DNA from: Thecamonas trahens ATCC 50062
Taxonomy: Eukaryota; Apusozoa; Apusomonadida; Apusomonadidae
DNA: 64,000 bases
Direction of reading: 5' to 3'
Assembly (NCBI RefSeq): GCF_000142905.1
Contig: NW_013657663.1
Span: 206,501-270,500 of the forward strand
Below the pieces are notes generated by a model. The model ran no database searches and was not told where the DNA came from. It saw only the letters and a list, made by a program, of their open reading frames with translations. Shown piece after piece: positions 28,625 to 39,925 of this stretch. Positions within the stretch are counted from its first letter, which is position 1, and the number at the start of each line of letters is the position of its first letter. The position numbers and the translations under genes were made by a program.

Positions 28625-30718
28625 ATGAAGAAGGTCATTGCCCTCGTGTCGGGCGGCAAGGACTCGTGCTACTCGATGATGGAGGTGGTGGCGCAGGGTC
28701 ACGAGCTGGTGGCCATTGCCAACCTGCACCCTGTGGACGAGGAGACGGACGAGCTGGACTCGTACATGTACCAGACGGTGGGCCACTCGCTGATCGCGGC
28801 GTATGCAGATGCGCTTGATGTGCCGCTCTTTCGTCGCGGCATTGCGGGCTCGTCGGCAAACAAGGACAAGGTGTACAGACCGACCGAGGGCGACGAGGTC
28901 GAGGATCTCCGTGCGCTGCTGCTCGAGGTCAAGGCTGCTGTGCCCGAGGCCGATGCCATCGCTTCGGGCGCCATTCTCTCCGACTACCAGCGAACCCGGG
29001 TGGAGCATGTTGCGTCGTCGCTCGGACTTGCCTCGTTTGCCTACCTCTGGCATCGTTCGCAGGACCTCTTGCTCGACGCCATGATCGAGTCCGGCATAGA
29101 CGCCATCCTCGTCAAAATCGCCGCCATGGGCCTCGCCGTCGACCGCCACCTCGGTGCGCACCTTGCCGACATCCGCGACCACCTGTTCTCGCTCAACGCC
29201 AAGTACACGTCGCACATCTGCGGCGAGGGCGGCGAGTACGAGACGCTCACCCTTGACGCCCCGCTCTTCACCTCGCGCATCGTGCTGACCGAGACCACCA
29301 CCGTCGTAGTCGACGAGTCGATGTTTGCACCCGTCGCGCACCTGACTGTCAACGGCTTTACCCTCGAGGCGAAGGATCCCGCAGTCAGGGCGGAGCAGCT
29401 TGCGCAGATGCGGGGCGTCCTGGCGGCTTCGGCTGCCGCCGAGATCGAGGCCCGCAATGCGCGGCGTGCCTTGCCCGGGCTTGCCGCCGCCGCCACCGAC
29501 ACGCCACTCGCGGTCCCGGCCATGGTCGGCTATAGCCAGGCCGGGCAAGGTGGCGCGCCGCCGGCCCAGCTGCGGGTCACCGCACTCGCGCCCGAGACGC
29601 GGCTGGTGGCGCTGCAGGCGTGGAGCGCGCCGGCAGCGTCACTCGAGGACGAGGTGGCGGCGGTCATGGGAGCACTCGCTGACGGACTGGCGTCAGTTGG
29701 CGCGAGTTGGAGCGATGTTGCGTTTACTTCGATCTTCACCCAGGACCTTAGCCAGTTTGGTGCTATCAACGCGGCGTACGGCCCGTACTTTGGGGTCAAT
29801 CCGCCTGCGCGGGCGACGCTCCAGCTGCCGCTCGCCGGTGATGCTCGGCTCAAGATCGAGATGTGGGCAGCGGTCAACTCGTGCACGCCAGCCACGCTCC
29901 ACGTCCAGTCGATCTCGCACTGGGCGCCAGCCAACATCGGCCCGTACTCGCAGGTCAAGGACGTCGACGGCGTGCTGCTCATGGCCGGGCAGATCGGAAT
30001 GGACCCCGCGTCGATGGTCATTCCGCAACCGGCCTCGGCGGCGGGGGAGGCTGTCCAGATTGTCGCCAACATTGATGCCGTGCTCGAGGTGATGGCTTCC
30101 GGGCCAGCCGGCGTCGCTTCGGCGCTGGTTTGGGCCAACAGCCTCGACGACGCTGCCAACGTGTACATGCCTGCGTGGCGGGCGTACCTTGCCGACGCGG
30201 TCACGGGCATGGCGGTGCTCGCGCACTCGCCGTTCCTCCCGCGGTCGGCACTTCTCGAGGTCCAGGTCCTGGCTGTCACGACAGCACTCGACGACGACCT
30301 CTCGCCGGTCACGACGGGGAGTGCGGACGGCGTCGCGCCGGGCGTCAGCCTCACCACCGCCACGCGATCGTGGAGTACGAGTGCCGGCTCGCCTGCCTCG
30401 CTCCTGCTTGCCAACGTGTACGCTACAGACGGAAGCTGCGAGCGCGACGCTGACGCCGCTGTGACCGCACTCGCCGCGGGCCTGGTCGCTGCCACCGAGC
30501 GCGCCGCTGTGCCGCCGTCGCTGGTCCGGGTCTACCTCCCCACAGCACTCGACGCCAGCGCAGTCCAGGCCGCGCTCGACACCGTGGCAGTCTGCCCCGT
30601 CTCGGTCCTGCCTGTCGAGGGCGCGGTGGCGGTGACGTTCGACGCCGACTCTTCGCTGGCAAGTGTGCCCGACGCCGGATCCATCATGGCGGTGCTCGAG
30701 CTGTCTTCGCTTCCGTAG
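28625..30718 (+). CDS. DPH6: Diphthine--ammonia ligase with two RidA-like domains (DPH6)
   Basis: 697-residue enzyme for the last step of diphthamide synthesis on elongation factor 2, ATP-dependent amidation of diphthine. The N-terminus is the N-type ATP pyrophosphatase domain with the PP-loop SGGKDS at residues 9-14, then GAILSDYQRTRVEHV and GEGGEYETLTLDAPLF, typical of the DPH6/ATPBD4 family. The C-terminal half has two YjgF/RidA-like domains, the second clear from ANIGPYSQVKDVDGVLLMAGQIGMDP. This long form is the fungal and plant (YLR143W-like) architecture; the human protein lacks the RidA part. ATG at 28625 is placed directly before the PP-loop strand and follows poly-C. Confidence 0.93.
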   Translation: MKKVIALVSGGKDSCYSMMEVVAQGHELVAIANLHPVDEETDELDSYMYQTVGHSLIAAYADALDVPLFRRGIAGSSANKDKVYRPTEGDEVEDLRALLLEVKAAVPEADAIASGAILSDYQRTRVEHVASSLGLASFAYLWHRSQDLLLDAMIESGIDAILVKIAAMGLAVDRHLGAHLADIRDHLFSLNAKYTSHICGEGGEYETLTLDAPLFTSRIVLTETTTVVVDESMFAPVAHLTVNGFTLEAKDPAVRAEQLAQMRGVLAASAAAEIEARNARRALPGLAAAATDTPLAVPAMVGYSQAGQGGAPPAQLRVTALAPETRLVALQAWSAPAASLEDEVAAVMGALADGLASVGASWSDVAFTSIFTQDLSQFGAINAAYGPYFGVNPPARATLQLPLAGDARLKIEMWAAVNSCTPATLHVQSISHWAPANIGPYSQVKDVDGVLLMAGQIGMDPASMVIPQPASAAGEAVQIVANIDAVLEVMASGPAGVASALVWANSLDDAANVYMPAWRAYLADAVTGMAVLAHSPFLPRSALLEVQVLAVTTALDDDLSPVTTGSADGVAPGVSLTTATRSWSTSAGSPASLLLANVYATDGSCERDADAAVTALAAGLVAATERAAVPPSLVRVYLPTALDASAVQAALDTVAVCPVSVLPVEGAVAVTFDADSSLASVPDAGSIMAVLELSSLP

Positions 30719-30744
30719 CAAGCAGGTAAAGCACAGCAAGCAGG

Positions 30745-31945
30745 CTACGATGACGACGATGACGATTCATCAATGACAAACGCGACGCGCGAGGCACGGC
30801 GGGCCTCGGCCTTCTTGGCGCGTTCCTCGCGACGTCGCTGGCGGTCAAGCTCCTTGGAGGCGACGGCGCCGATCTCCGGCGACTTGCCGCCCGAGTCGCG
30901 AGCACGGGCATCGGCGGCGGCCTTGCGAGCCTTCGTCCGCTCGATGTCGGCAAGAATCCTGTTGCGCTTGCGAACAATGCGGGACTCACGAGTGCGGCGG
31001 GTGAGGACTACCTCGTAGACGATAAAAAGGATGGAGACCCAATTGGCGACGGCGGCCGCGACAATGAGGAAGAACGAGTACGAAAAGCGGCCATAGCCGT
31101 TGTCTGGGTCGATGATGGTCGCCTCCTTGTTGTACTGCTCCACGGCCTCGTTGAACTCGGCGTAGTACACCAGGTTTGCGACAACAAGGATGGTGGCTGC
31201 CACAGCGAGGAGAACGCACCCGGCGTACCACTCGCGGTCGCCCGACTCGGAGCCGAGCATGTCGCAGCACCGGCGGTAGGCCGGCCACAGCAGGTAGAGG
31301 AAGCAGCAGATGGCGCAGATCTCGATCAATATGGCGACAAACAAGAGGACAAAGACCTTGACCGAGTCGACTCGCACCTCACCCTCGGTCTCGCGGCACT
31401 TGTCCGACACCACGGCGCCCTCGGCCCGGACGCGCGAGCAAATGGTAAAGAGGCCGACATCGACCTTGATCTCGTTGGTGTTGACCTCTCCACGGACAGT
31501 GATCCACCCCAAAGTCGCCATAGCCACCACAGTCATGACCACCACCACCACTGAAATAAGGCACGGTGTCCACACCAAAAACACAGGCCGGTCTTTCTCC
31601 TGCACTCGCTCCCCGTCCGTAGAGTCGTCGCGCCCACCCCGCCCGTGTCCCACCCCGCCCCCGCCGCGCCACCCCGCCCATACGCCAGACGTGAGTCAGC
31701 CGTTGCCCCCCCCCTCTACTCCCGCCTCCCCCTCTCTATCGCCTTCCTCCCCTCCGTACCGCCACAAACAGCTCCTGTGCGTCCTCGTCCACCAGCTCGA
31801 ACCGTGAGGCAGCCGGACGGGGCACCAGTGCCTCGGAGACCAGCACGTTGAGGTGCTCCGAGAGCGAGTCTGGCTGCGACGGCTGCGACGGCTGCGACGA
31901 TGAAGACGACGAGCATGCCGACGACGAGTATGACGAGTATGACAT
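30745..31945 (-). CDS. Four-helix membrane protein, two exons (second claudin/PMP22-like protein)
   Basis: Main exon (30745-31599) encodes four membrane helices, with an extracellular-type loop between helices 1 and 2 that has paired cysteines (GLFTICSR ... SDKCRETEG). After helix 4 comes a basic coiled tail (RKRNRILADIERTKARKAAADARA...). There is no ATG before helix 1 in this frame. I infer a first exon 31760-31945 starting ATG at 31945 (MSYSSYSSSAC...), with donor GTACGG after ELFVA and acceptor ...GTGCAG before EKDRPVFLVW, both phase 0. The intron is 160 bp and the total 346 residues. The donor matches the GTACG type seen in three other genes here. Build resembles the protein at 3224-3847. 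Function unknown. Confidence 0.6.
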
Positions 31946-32553
31946 GGTCGAGTCCAGTGGCGAGCAGTGTCTCCCACTCCCACTGCGGAGGTGCTGACCC
32001 GGATACTAGCTCGCCAGACTGACGTCGTGTCGGACAGAAGCACATTGACCGGAGCGCATTTTTCTTCATCGCGCCTCTCGACACGATGGTTGATGCAGCA
32101 ACAATGGCTGCATCTGACTGTGTCACTACTCAACAGATCGACTCTGTCTTGACCTTGGCATACAGGGATTGGACTCTGGGGCTCTCTAGCTGGACAGCCG
32201 AGCCCGGAGCGGACTCTTCTGTCCATCGGCCATGTCTTGGGTGGTTTTCGACAGAGAGGGCCAACCATGGTCTCGAGAGTGATCGGCGATACTCGCCCCT
32301 CACACAGCGCGTGCGGGGGAAAGGGGGAAGGGGGGAGGGGAGGGGGGGGGTCATTACAGCGGCTGTACTTGTTTCTTGCAAGACAAAGGAAAGGGGATGA
32401 TAGCCGTAGTTGCGGAGCCGAAGCGGCGAATGGAGACTCAGTTGACCGGCAACGAGTGAGTGCGGAAATGGGTGACGGCGGGAGACGGACAAAGGTGGGA
32501 CGGGAGGGGGGAGAGCGGAAGGGGCACCTGACGCCACTCATTGCTCTTGGCTT
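31946..32553. other. Divergent intergenic region, no gene recognised
   Basis: About 600 bp between start codons of divergent genes (31945 on -, 32554 on +). It is less GC-rich than its neighbours, with a G-run stretch at about 32320-32350 (GGGGGAAGGGGGGAGGGG). Open frames here lack the codon use of local genes. I see no RNA gene. Confidence 0.4.
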
Positions 32554-34145
32554 ATGTCATTCTTCACAAAGTCGCCTGTGCAGGTACTTGTGGACAAAGC
32601 CACTGGAGAGCTTCTCATCGGACCAGACGCAGCACTCAATCTGGAGATTGCAGAGCTTGTCAACACCTCTCCTAATGCGTACGCGAGGAGGGTGGGAGGG
32701 GGGGGGGGGGGTGGGACGGGGGCGGCAGTACTTATGTGTGGTTATGGTGAGAGGGGGATAGGGCCAAGGATGCGGTGAAGCAAGTGAAGAAGAGGATGAA
32801 GAACAAGAACCCTAAGGTCTCGCTCCTGGCGCTCAATGTGCTGCAAGTGCTGATGCGGGAGGGCGACCAGCGGCTGTATCATCAGGTGGTGACGCAGAAG
32901 ATCCTGGGCGAGTTTGAGAAGATGATCGCAAAGTCAGATGCCAACGATCGGGTGGTGACCAAGATCCTTGGGCTGGTTGCCGCCTGGGGTGAGTCGTTTA
33001 AGGACATGGAGACGTTCTACATGTTTACCCAGCTGCAAGCCAAGTTTGCCCGCATGGGCCTCCCGTTTCCGCCGCGCGAGCCGGATGCGGTGTTCCAGCC
33101 ACGAATCTCGCACGCCGCCACTGCAGCTAGCGGAGCGCACCGATCTGGCCACGCCCGGACCGGTGACCGGCGGCGGAGCGGCTCGGGCTCGCGGTCGCGA
33201 TCGCGGTCGCAGGGTGCGGCGGCGCAGCCTGTCGACCCGGCGGTGGCCGCAGTCCAACTCGCCAACGAGCTCGAGATCATCAACAACAACATCATGCTTC
33301 TGGCCGAAATCGTGGCCTTTGCCAAGCCTGAGGACGACCTCACGCAGAACGACCTCGGCATGGAGCTATACCGCAATCTCAAGGCCGCACAGCCGCGGCT
33401 GAACACGGTCATCTCTCGCACTGCCGACGAGACCAAAATGTTCTCGCTGCTCGGCGTGGCAGACTCGATCAACAGCGTGCTTGACGACTTTGAGCGGGCT
33501 CTGACCGGCGAACTTGCGGCGACGACGTCGTCGACGGCGTCGGCAGACTCGGACGACGGCTCGGACGACTCGGCCGCCGCCGCCATCGCCGCTGTTGCCG
33601 CCGCCGAGGCCGCCGAGGCCGCCCAGCGTGCCGGCAACACCACGACCGCCCCGCCGCCGTCATCGGCGTCTTCCATTCCGGTCCTGGCGCCGCCACCCGG
33701 CTCGCGAGCTGGAGGCTCGCCAGGTGCAACGTCACCGCTCGCACCCGCCGCTGCTGCAGCAGGCTCGCCGGGCGGTTCGCTTCTTGACCTTGGGACGCCT
33801 TCTCCGGCAACAGCCGCGTCTCCTCCGCAGGCGGCGGCTACCACAACCGCAGCATCGCTGATGGACGTGTTTGGTGCCAACCCTGCTCCGCCGCCGTCGT
33901 CATCCAATCAGACGCCGCTCACCGCGGCGCCGTCGCTCTCATCCGGCGCAGCCGCACCGACCTCGATCGCCGCCGAGTTTGACACCTTGCTCTCGGGCAC
34001 CGGCTCCACGCCGCGGTCTGGCGCCGCCGCACCTGCAGCCGCGCCTGCACCTGCTGCTGTCGACGAGTTTGACGCCTTCCTCTCCTCACGAGTCGCGTCG
34101 TCGCCGCCGGCTACCGCCGCCGCCGGTTCGCCGTCGCTCATCTGA
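32554..34145 (+). CDS. VHS-GAT domain endosomal sorting adaptor (Tom1/TOL-like), two exons
   Basis: Exon 1 is 32554-32678 and exon 2 is 32762-34145. The 83-bp intron has donor GTACGC and acceptor ...GGGATAG, and the splice restores NTSPNA-AKDAVKQVKKRM. The 502-residue protein has an N-terminal VHS domain (KATGELLIGPDAALNLEIAELVN ... VSLLALNVLQVLMREG ... GLVAAWGESF) and a GAT domain (about nt 33250-33500, LANELEIINNNIMLLAEIV ... GMELYRNLKAAQPRL). These bind ubiquitinated cargo and sort it on endosomes, as ESCRT-0-like Tom1/TOL proteins do. The long Ala/Ser/Pro tail holds LLDLG (clathrin-box-like) and acidic EFDTLL and DEFDAFL motifs. Between VHS and GAT is an Arg/Ser stretch. Confidence 0.85.
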
Positions 34146-34231
34146 TTGGCACTGCGGATCATTACAAGTTTCGGCGTTCCTCACACACCTGACCCAACTG
34201 GATACCCCCCCCCCCACCCTCCCCCCCACCC

Positions 34232-37200
34232 ATGGCCCATCCCCACTCTGTAGCTCCACAGCTGACGGTCTCGGTTGTGTGGCAGGATGTTGATGAAGCG
34301 CAGCGGCTGCAGCAGAGTGTGGGGCGTGCAGTTGGCGGTGCTCGCCGGAGAGGCCGGAGTGAGCCTCGCGACAGAACAGAGAGCGCTTCTTCGAGCAGGA
34401 GTGGAACAGGCAGCCGAAGCAGCCGAAGCAGCCGAAGCAGGAGCAGGAGCAGGAGCAAGAGCAGGAGCAGGAGCAGGAGCAGGAGCAGCATAAGCAGTGG
34501 TGGCAGCTTGGGATGCGGACGCAACGCTCACCGGGCGACGACACTGTTGCCGCAGGGCTCGGCGGCGGCGCCACTGCTGGCAGCTGCCGACGAGGCTATC
34601 GAGTTGGAAGGCAGCCGAACGGCGAACGAGCTCTCGCCGCGATATGCCTCGCTGCACGGCTTTGCCGAGCATCAGGAGGCAGTGACTCGGCATGTGTCTC
34701 GTGCACTGCGCGGCGAGTCGGGGAGCGAGTCGTGGGAGAGTGAGAGTGAGTCAGACGGCCGATCGGCGGCAAGCGGCTGGTCGGGAGCAGACGAGGTGCC
34801 TGGCCCGGCTGACGGGCTCACCGTCTCGATGTCGGCAACGGTCACATACTCGGGCGATGCCGAGGCAACAGTGACCGAGCTTGCTCCTCCCCACAAGATC
34901 ATGACAGGCTCGGATGGCCGTGTCGGTACAGCACCATCAAGTCGGCAGGGTGGCGACGGACGGATCCGGTTCGAGGTGGTGTGTAAGGACCTGGCCGTCA
35001 TCCCGTTCTCGGACCTGACTATTGGGCCGCTGCTTGGACAGGGTGGGTGCGGGACGGTGTACAAGGCGACGTGGCAGCACGCGCCTGTGGCAGTCAAGTT
35101 CCTCTCCAAGGCGCATTCAGTCTCGGTCATCCAGCAGTTCCTGGCCGAGATCTCGATCCTCTCCGAGAAGCGGCACCCCAACATTGTGTACTACATCGGC
35201 ATGTGTCCGGAAGAGGAGCACGTTGCGCTTATTACCGAGTTTATGCCCGGCGGTGATCTGGCGACACTCATCCACTCCTCGGGCCTCTACCTCGACCTCT
35301 CGCATCGGATCCAGCTCTTGATGGACGTGGCCCGGGCGCTGGCGTACCTGCACGCTGACGAGAAGCCGCACCGCGACATCAAGCCAGCCAACATTCTGCT
35401 CTCGCAAGACTACTCAATGGCCAAGCTCGGCGACATGGGGCTGACCGGCGCCAAGACCGGCAAGTACGCCGGCTTTGGCACCCGGCTGTACATGGCGCCC
35501 GAGGTCCTGCTTGGCGCCGAGTCGGACGAAACGTCCGACATGTACTCGTTTGGCGTTGTCATGTACGAGGTCCTCACCGGCCGCCGGCCGTTTCACGACA
35601 CTGGCTACGTCGGGGCCGACGGCCTTGCCCGCTCCGCAGCGGACGATCCAAGTCCAAGTCCAAGTCCAAGTCCAAGACTCGCACGAGAACAGCGAGCCCG
35701 ACCGGGACCGGGACCGAGCTGCGGCCGCGGACCCGGCGTCGGACCGGTGGACCACCCCGATCGCGCCGGGCCAACGTGTATCAGATGCCCGGACGCATCC
35801 CAGCATCGCTGCCGCCACGGCTGGCCGAGGCACTCCGAGCGTGCCTCGATCCCGAACGAATGCGACGGCCGACGGCCAACGCGGTGCTGGAGGCGCTGAG
35901 CGCTGCGCAAGAGATGGAGACCTCACAGCTCGAGTCACAGCTTGAGGCGCGCCTGCAAGCTGCGGCGGCAATCCGGCTGCAGGCCGCGTGGCGCGGGCGC
36001 CGCGAGCGCCAGGTCCTGCATGCCCGTGGTATCCCAGTCAAGAACGTCCAGCGTGCACCTGGAGCACTCGCCATCCCGTCGTCGCTCCCGTACGTCGAGG
36101 ACCATTACCTCTCTGGCTCGACGCTCCGGATCCTGGACATGCGACTCGACTTGCTCATCTCACGAATGACGCAGCCGTTTGCGTCGGACGCCGATCTTGT
36201 CCACACAGTCCTCTTCACCCACCCATGCTTCCTGCCTGCGCCATCGCTCGTCGATGTACTTATTTTGCGGTTCTCGGCGCCGGTGGCGTACCCTTCCCCG
36301 GAGCGCGAGGCGCACTACGCCGATGCAGTCCTGCCCAAGCTTCGGCTCCAGGTTCTTGCGCTACTCAAAGTGTGGATCCTCGAGTACCCGTCGGGGCTAG
36401 GTGAGGACATGGACGCGGCGACCAAGCTCTTTGGCTTTCTCACGGACATAGTGGCCGGCGAGTGTGGCGGCGAGAGGCGACGTGGTGGTGGGAGCGTGCG
36501 CCCATCGACGCTCGATGTCCTCCAACGTGCGCGGCAAGCGGCGCTCTCGCCCAATGCGTCGAGCTCAAGCCTCGACAATAGTGGCGTGTTCTCGGGACTC
36601 GACGACGACCGTGGCACCGGTGGGCCGAGCGAGGTCGGGCACGCAGTCCAACTGGCTGCCATCGAGCTGCTGGACCTGCTCCGGGCGCACCAGGCCGGCT
36701 ACCTTTCGCAGTATACGTTCTCACTGCACTCGTTCGAGGTAGCGTCGCGGGCACCGGCAGTCATCGGGTGCATCCACAAGCCGCGCTCGCTGCTCGACAT
36801 CCACCACCTCGAGGTGGCGCGGCAGCTCACGCTGCTGCAGTACCACTACTACTTCCAGATCCGACCGGCTGAGCTGATGGACGCGGCATGGAAGTCGCGG
36901 AGCGCGTCGTTCCGGGCGCCACACGTTGTCTCTGTCCTCAAGTGCACCGAGGACATCGAGCGGCTCTTCCAGTCCGAAGTGCTCTCGCTCGACGACGCCG
37001 AGTCACGGGCGCACGCGTTTTGTCATGCGCTCGACGTGGCCGACGCATGCTTGGACATGGCTAGCTTTTCGGTCGCACTGTGTGTGGTGCGGGCGCTGAC
37101 ATCGCCGCCGATCGCGCGGCTGCGGCAGACGCTGGCACGAGTGCCTGGGCGGTACCGTGAGCGGCTGGCGCGATTCGAGGCGCTGTTTCTGGTCAAGGCT

Positions 37201-38685
37201 GCAGCCGAGTACCACTCTATGCTTCAGCACACCAAGCCGCCATTCCTGCCTGCCCTCCCGATCCACCTTGGTGAGCTGAGCCTCCTGCATGACAAGATGG
37301 AGACTGTTCAGCGGCGTAGGTTTGTCAATGTGGCCAAGATGGAGGCGTACACGGCGACGATCTCGTCGATTCTCCGGTTCCGAACTCAGCGGTTCTTGTT
37401 CCGACCCAACATGATGGTGGCGCAGTTTCTAGAGGGCGCGCCCAAGTGGGAGCCAGAGCGGTGCCACGCGATTTCGCAGGCGCTGGAGGCCGACGGGGCA
37501 AGCGGTGGCGAGGTAGTGTGTGTGGAGCATGCGCCTCGGCCGATGCCATTTGTGCAGCCGCTGCTGGAGGGACTGGACGAGCCGCGGTTCCTGGCGCGGT
37601 TGTTCCAGGTCATGACCGTCGAACACTTTGACGACGGCGATCGGATTGTGGCCGAAGGCGAGGTTGGCGAGTCGATGATGTTCATCAACCGCGGACAAGT
37701 GCGGGTCACTTTCTCGAGCGGAGCGGCGGAAAAGGTGCTGCAAGAGGGCGACTTTTTCGGCGAGGTGGCGCTCTTCCTCCGCGTTCGCCGCTCGGCCTCG
37801 GTCTTTGCGGTCAGCTCTGTCGAGCTGCTGGTGCTCTCTGCAGAGCGGGCGAACGAGCTCAGGGCCGAGTTTCCGGTCATGGACACGTACTTTGGCAAGC
37901 TATCGCAACAGCGGATGGCGGCGCGGCTCGGCGCCGATGTCCTGGCGTCGAGCTCGGGCGGCGGTGGCTCGACGCGCGAGACAAGCTGGATGTCGCGGCT
38001 GGCGACTAAGATCATGCAGGAGGCCCACGACGTCCGGGTTCCGCCCGAGTTTGTGCGTGCGTTGCAGGCACGGCTCGTCTCGCGGCGGTTTCCCGACGGC
38101 GAGCATGTCATTGTGGTGGGCGACACCGCGCGGTCGATGTACTTTGTGGTGGAGGGCGCGGTCGAGTTTGAAATGGGCGACGGACGGATGTTTCTGTCTG
38201 ACGAGCGTGCGTTCTTTGGCGAGCTCGCGCTCTTCCTTGACCAACCGCGCTCGGCCTCCGTCCGGGCCGTCGGCGACGTCGAGGCACTCGAGCTGACGCT
38301 GGAGGATACCGAGGCAGTCATGGCGCTGTATCCCAAGATGCGGCGGCAATTTGTTCAGGTCTCGCAGCTGCGAGTCTCGACCGGCTCGCGGTTCCGGCCA
38401 CCACAGTGGATCCGCGACGTCGCCGCCGCGCTACGGCGCAACTACCTCCTCACTTCGGCCCACCCGTCGAGCGCAGCGTTGGCGGCCGCCACTTCGGCAT
38501 CGGCAGCGCTCGTCGCAACAACGTCGGCTGAAGCAGTGAGCGGAGCTGGGCCATCAAGTGTGGCCGAGCGACGGCGGCAGCAGCTGAGCCGGTCGAGCAG
38601 CGGGCGCGGGCGATCAAACTCACTCTCGGCGCCGTTTCTTGTCGACGAGCAGCTCTCTGCTACCGATCGCATGGCACCCGTCTAG
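34232..38685 (+). CDS. Protein kinase - IQ - RasGEF - tandem cNMP-binding protein (GbpC/GbpD-like)
   Basis: Two long frames form one gene. N-terminus: Arg/Ser low complexity, then a TKL-type kinase (nt ~35010-35900) with GQGGCGTVYK, VAVKFL, PHRDIKPANILL, GDMG in place of DFG, and MAPEVLL. The frame moves by one base between about 35600 and 35780. Either an AAGTCC-repeat insert is one base short, or an intron ends at ...GTATCAG (35781). Then come the kinase end (ACLDPERMRRPTA), an IQ motif (AAIRLQAAWRGRRER, nt ~35965), RasGEF-N (nt ~36110-36500), CDC25/RasGEF (nt ~36760-37400: DIHHLEVARQLTLLQ, FSVALCVVRALTSPPIARL, PFLPALPIHLGEL), and two cyclic-nucleotide-binding domains with phosphate-cassette motifs FFGEVALFLRVRRSASV and FFGELALFLDQPRSASV. 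The protein is about 1480 residues. Inferred role: a cyclic-nucleotide- and calmodulin-responsive Ras activator with its own kinase. Confidence 0.85.
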
Positions 38686-38948
38686 CGGCTTTGTGTGTCC
38701 GCGTGAGGGCAGAATGTGCCTCAGAGTACACGTGAGACATCATTGTAGAAGACTCATCGGCAAGTACCACACAGGAAGGGGCTGGCAGTGGAGGTGGAAG
38801 GGAGAGAGGAGGGCGAGCAAGGCGCCGCGCAATAAAAAAACCTGTCAGTCGCTGCGTTGCTGTTGGCGTGCGAGTTCGGGCGAAACGGGCGGGCAGGCGC
38901 AGTAGTGGGGTCGGGGCCACCTGACTTGGACGTGAGAGAAGAACAAGG
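38686..38948. other. Intergenic spacer with AATAAA
   Basis: Short spacer between two + strand genes. It contains AATAAA at about 38831 in an A-run, a candidate polyadenylation signal for the kinase/RasGEF gene, about 145 bp after its stop. The promoter of the LIM gene must lie between it and 38949. Confidence 0.45.
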
Positions 38949-39872
38949 ATGCCGTACTGCAACACATGCGGCGAGGTGCTGTTTGCGGCGACGTGTAAGT
39001 GCGGCGGCAAGTCGACGCAGGGCTCGGCATACGGGCTAGAGGCGGCCGGTGGGATGAAGAACACCGACATGGTGACGGGCCAGCTGGCGGCGGCCGATGG
39101 CTACACGGGGCTGGAGGATGGCATCTACGCCATGATGGGCGAGGAGCGGCCACCGCCGCCGTCGCGGGGTATTGCAGAGGCCGCCGCAGCAGCAGGCAGT
39201 CGGTCTGAGGCTGTGCCGTGTACCGAGTGCGGCAAGATGGTGGAGGGCCAGGCGGTCAAGGCCGACGGCAAGGTGTACCACACCAACTGCTTCCGCTGCC
39301 TACTCTGCGCCGAGCGGTTGACATCGTCATACATTGTGCGCAACGGGCATCCGCACTGCAAGCCGTGCGCAGCGCGGACCAAGGCGCCGCCGGCATCGTC
39401 TTCGACTACGACAACCACCAGGACGGTGACCAAGACCACTACGCCCGGCGGCGCAAAGTCGACCGTCGGCGGCGTGGACGAGTTTGAGAGCAACCCGGAG
39501 TTCCGGGCCAAAGTCATGGCGACCGAGGCGTGCGCCAAGTGTGGAGTGCCTGTCGCCGGCGCTGCGCTTCGCCACGGAGGCGCTCTGTTTCACGCCGAGT
39601 GCTTCACCTGCGCCAAGTGCGATCAGCCGTTCTCGGACGGCTCGTACCGGGGCAGGGACGGCGCGGCGTACCACGTCGCGTGCTACAACGAGCTGTTTGG
39701 TGAAAAGTGTGCCGGATGCCAGGCTGCGCTCTCGGGCTCGTTTGTGCGGGTCGACGAGAAGCCGTACCACAAGGCGTGCTTCAAGTGTACCGGCTGCGCA
39801 CAGCCGATCTCCGGCGGCTTTGACCTTCGCGCCGACGGGCCCAAGTGCGCGTCATGCGCAACTCGGCGGTAG
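38949..39872 (+). CDS. Three-LIM-domain protein
   Basis: 307 residues with three LIM zinc-finger domains at about 91-140 (CTEC ... HTNCFRC ... CKPC), 195-245 (CAKC ... HAECFTC ...) and 254-303 (CAGC ... HKACFKC ... CASC). The N-terminus carries an extra Cys cluster (CNTCGEVLFAATCKCGG), possibly another zinc site. LIM1 and LIM2 are separated by a Thr/Ser linker. LIM-only proteins of this kind (paxillin, CRP or Dictyostelium LimD-like) bind actin-associated partners. The domain spacing does not match one named family. The ATG at 38949 keeps the N-terminal Cys cluster. Confidence 0.88.
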   Translation: MPYCNTCGEVLFAATCKCGGKSTQGSAYGLEAAGGMKNTDMVTGQLAAADGYTGLEDGIYAMMGEERPPPPSRGIAEAAAAAGSRSEAVPCTECGKMVEGQAVKADGKVYHTNCFRCLLCAERLTSSYIVRNGHPHCKPCAARTKAPPASSSTTTTTRTVTKTTTPGGAKSTVGGVDEFESNPEFRAKVMATEACAKCGVPVAGAALRHGGALFHAECFTCAKCDQPFSDGSYRGRDGAAYHVACYNELFGEKCAGCQAALSGSFVRVDEKPYHKACFKCTGCAQPISGGFDLRADGPKCASCATRR

Positions 39873-39925
39873 GAGTGGGTCTCTCAGCGGGTGCTGCGAT
39901 AAAAATACATGGAAGGGCGGGGGGT

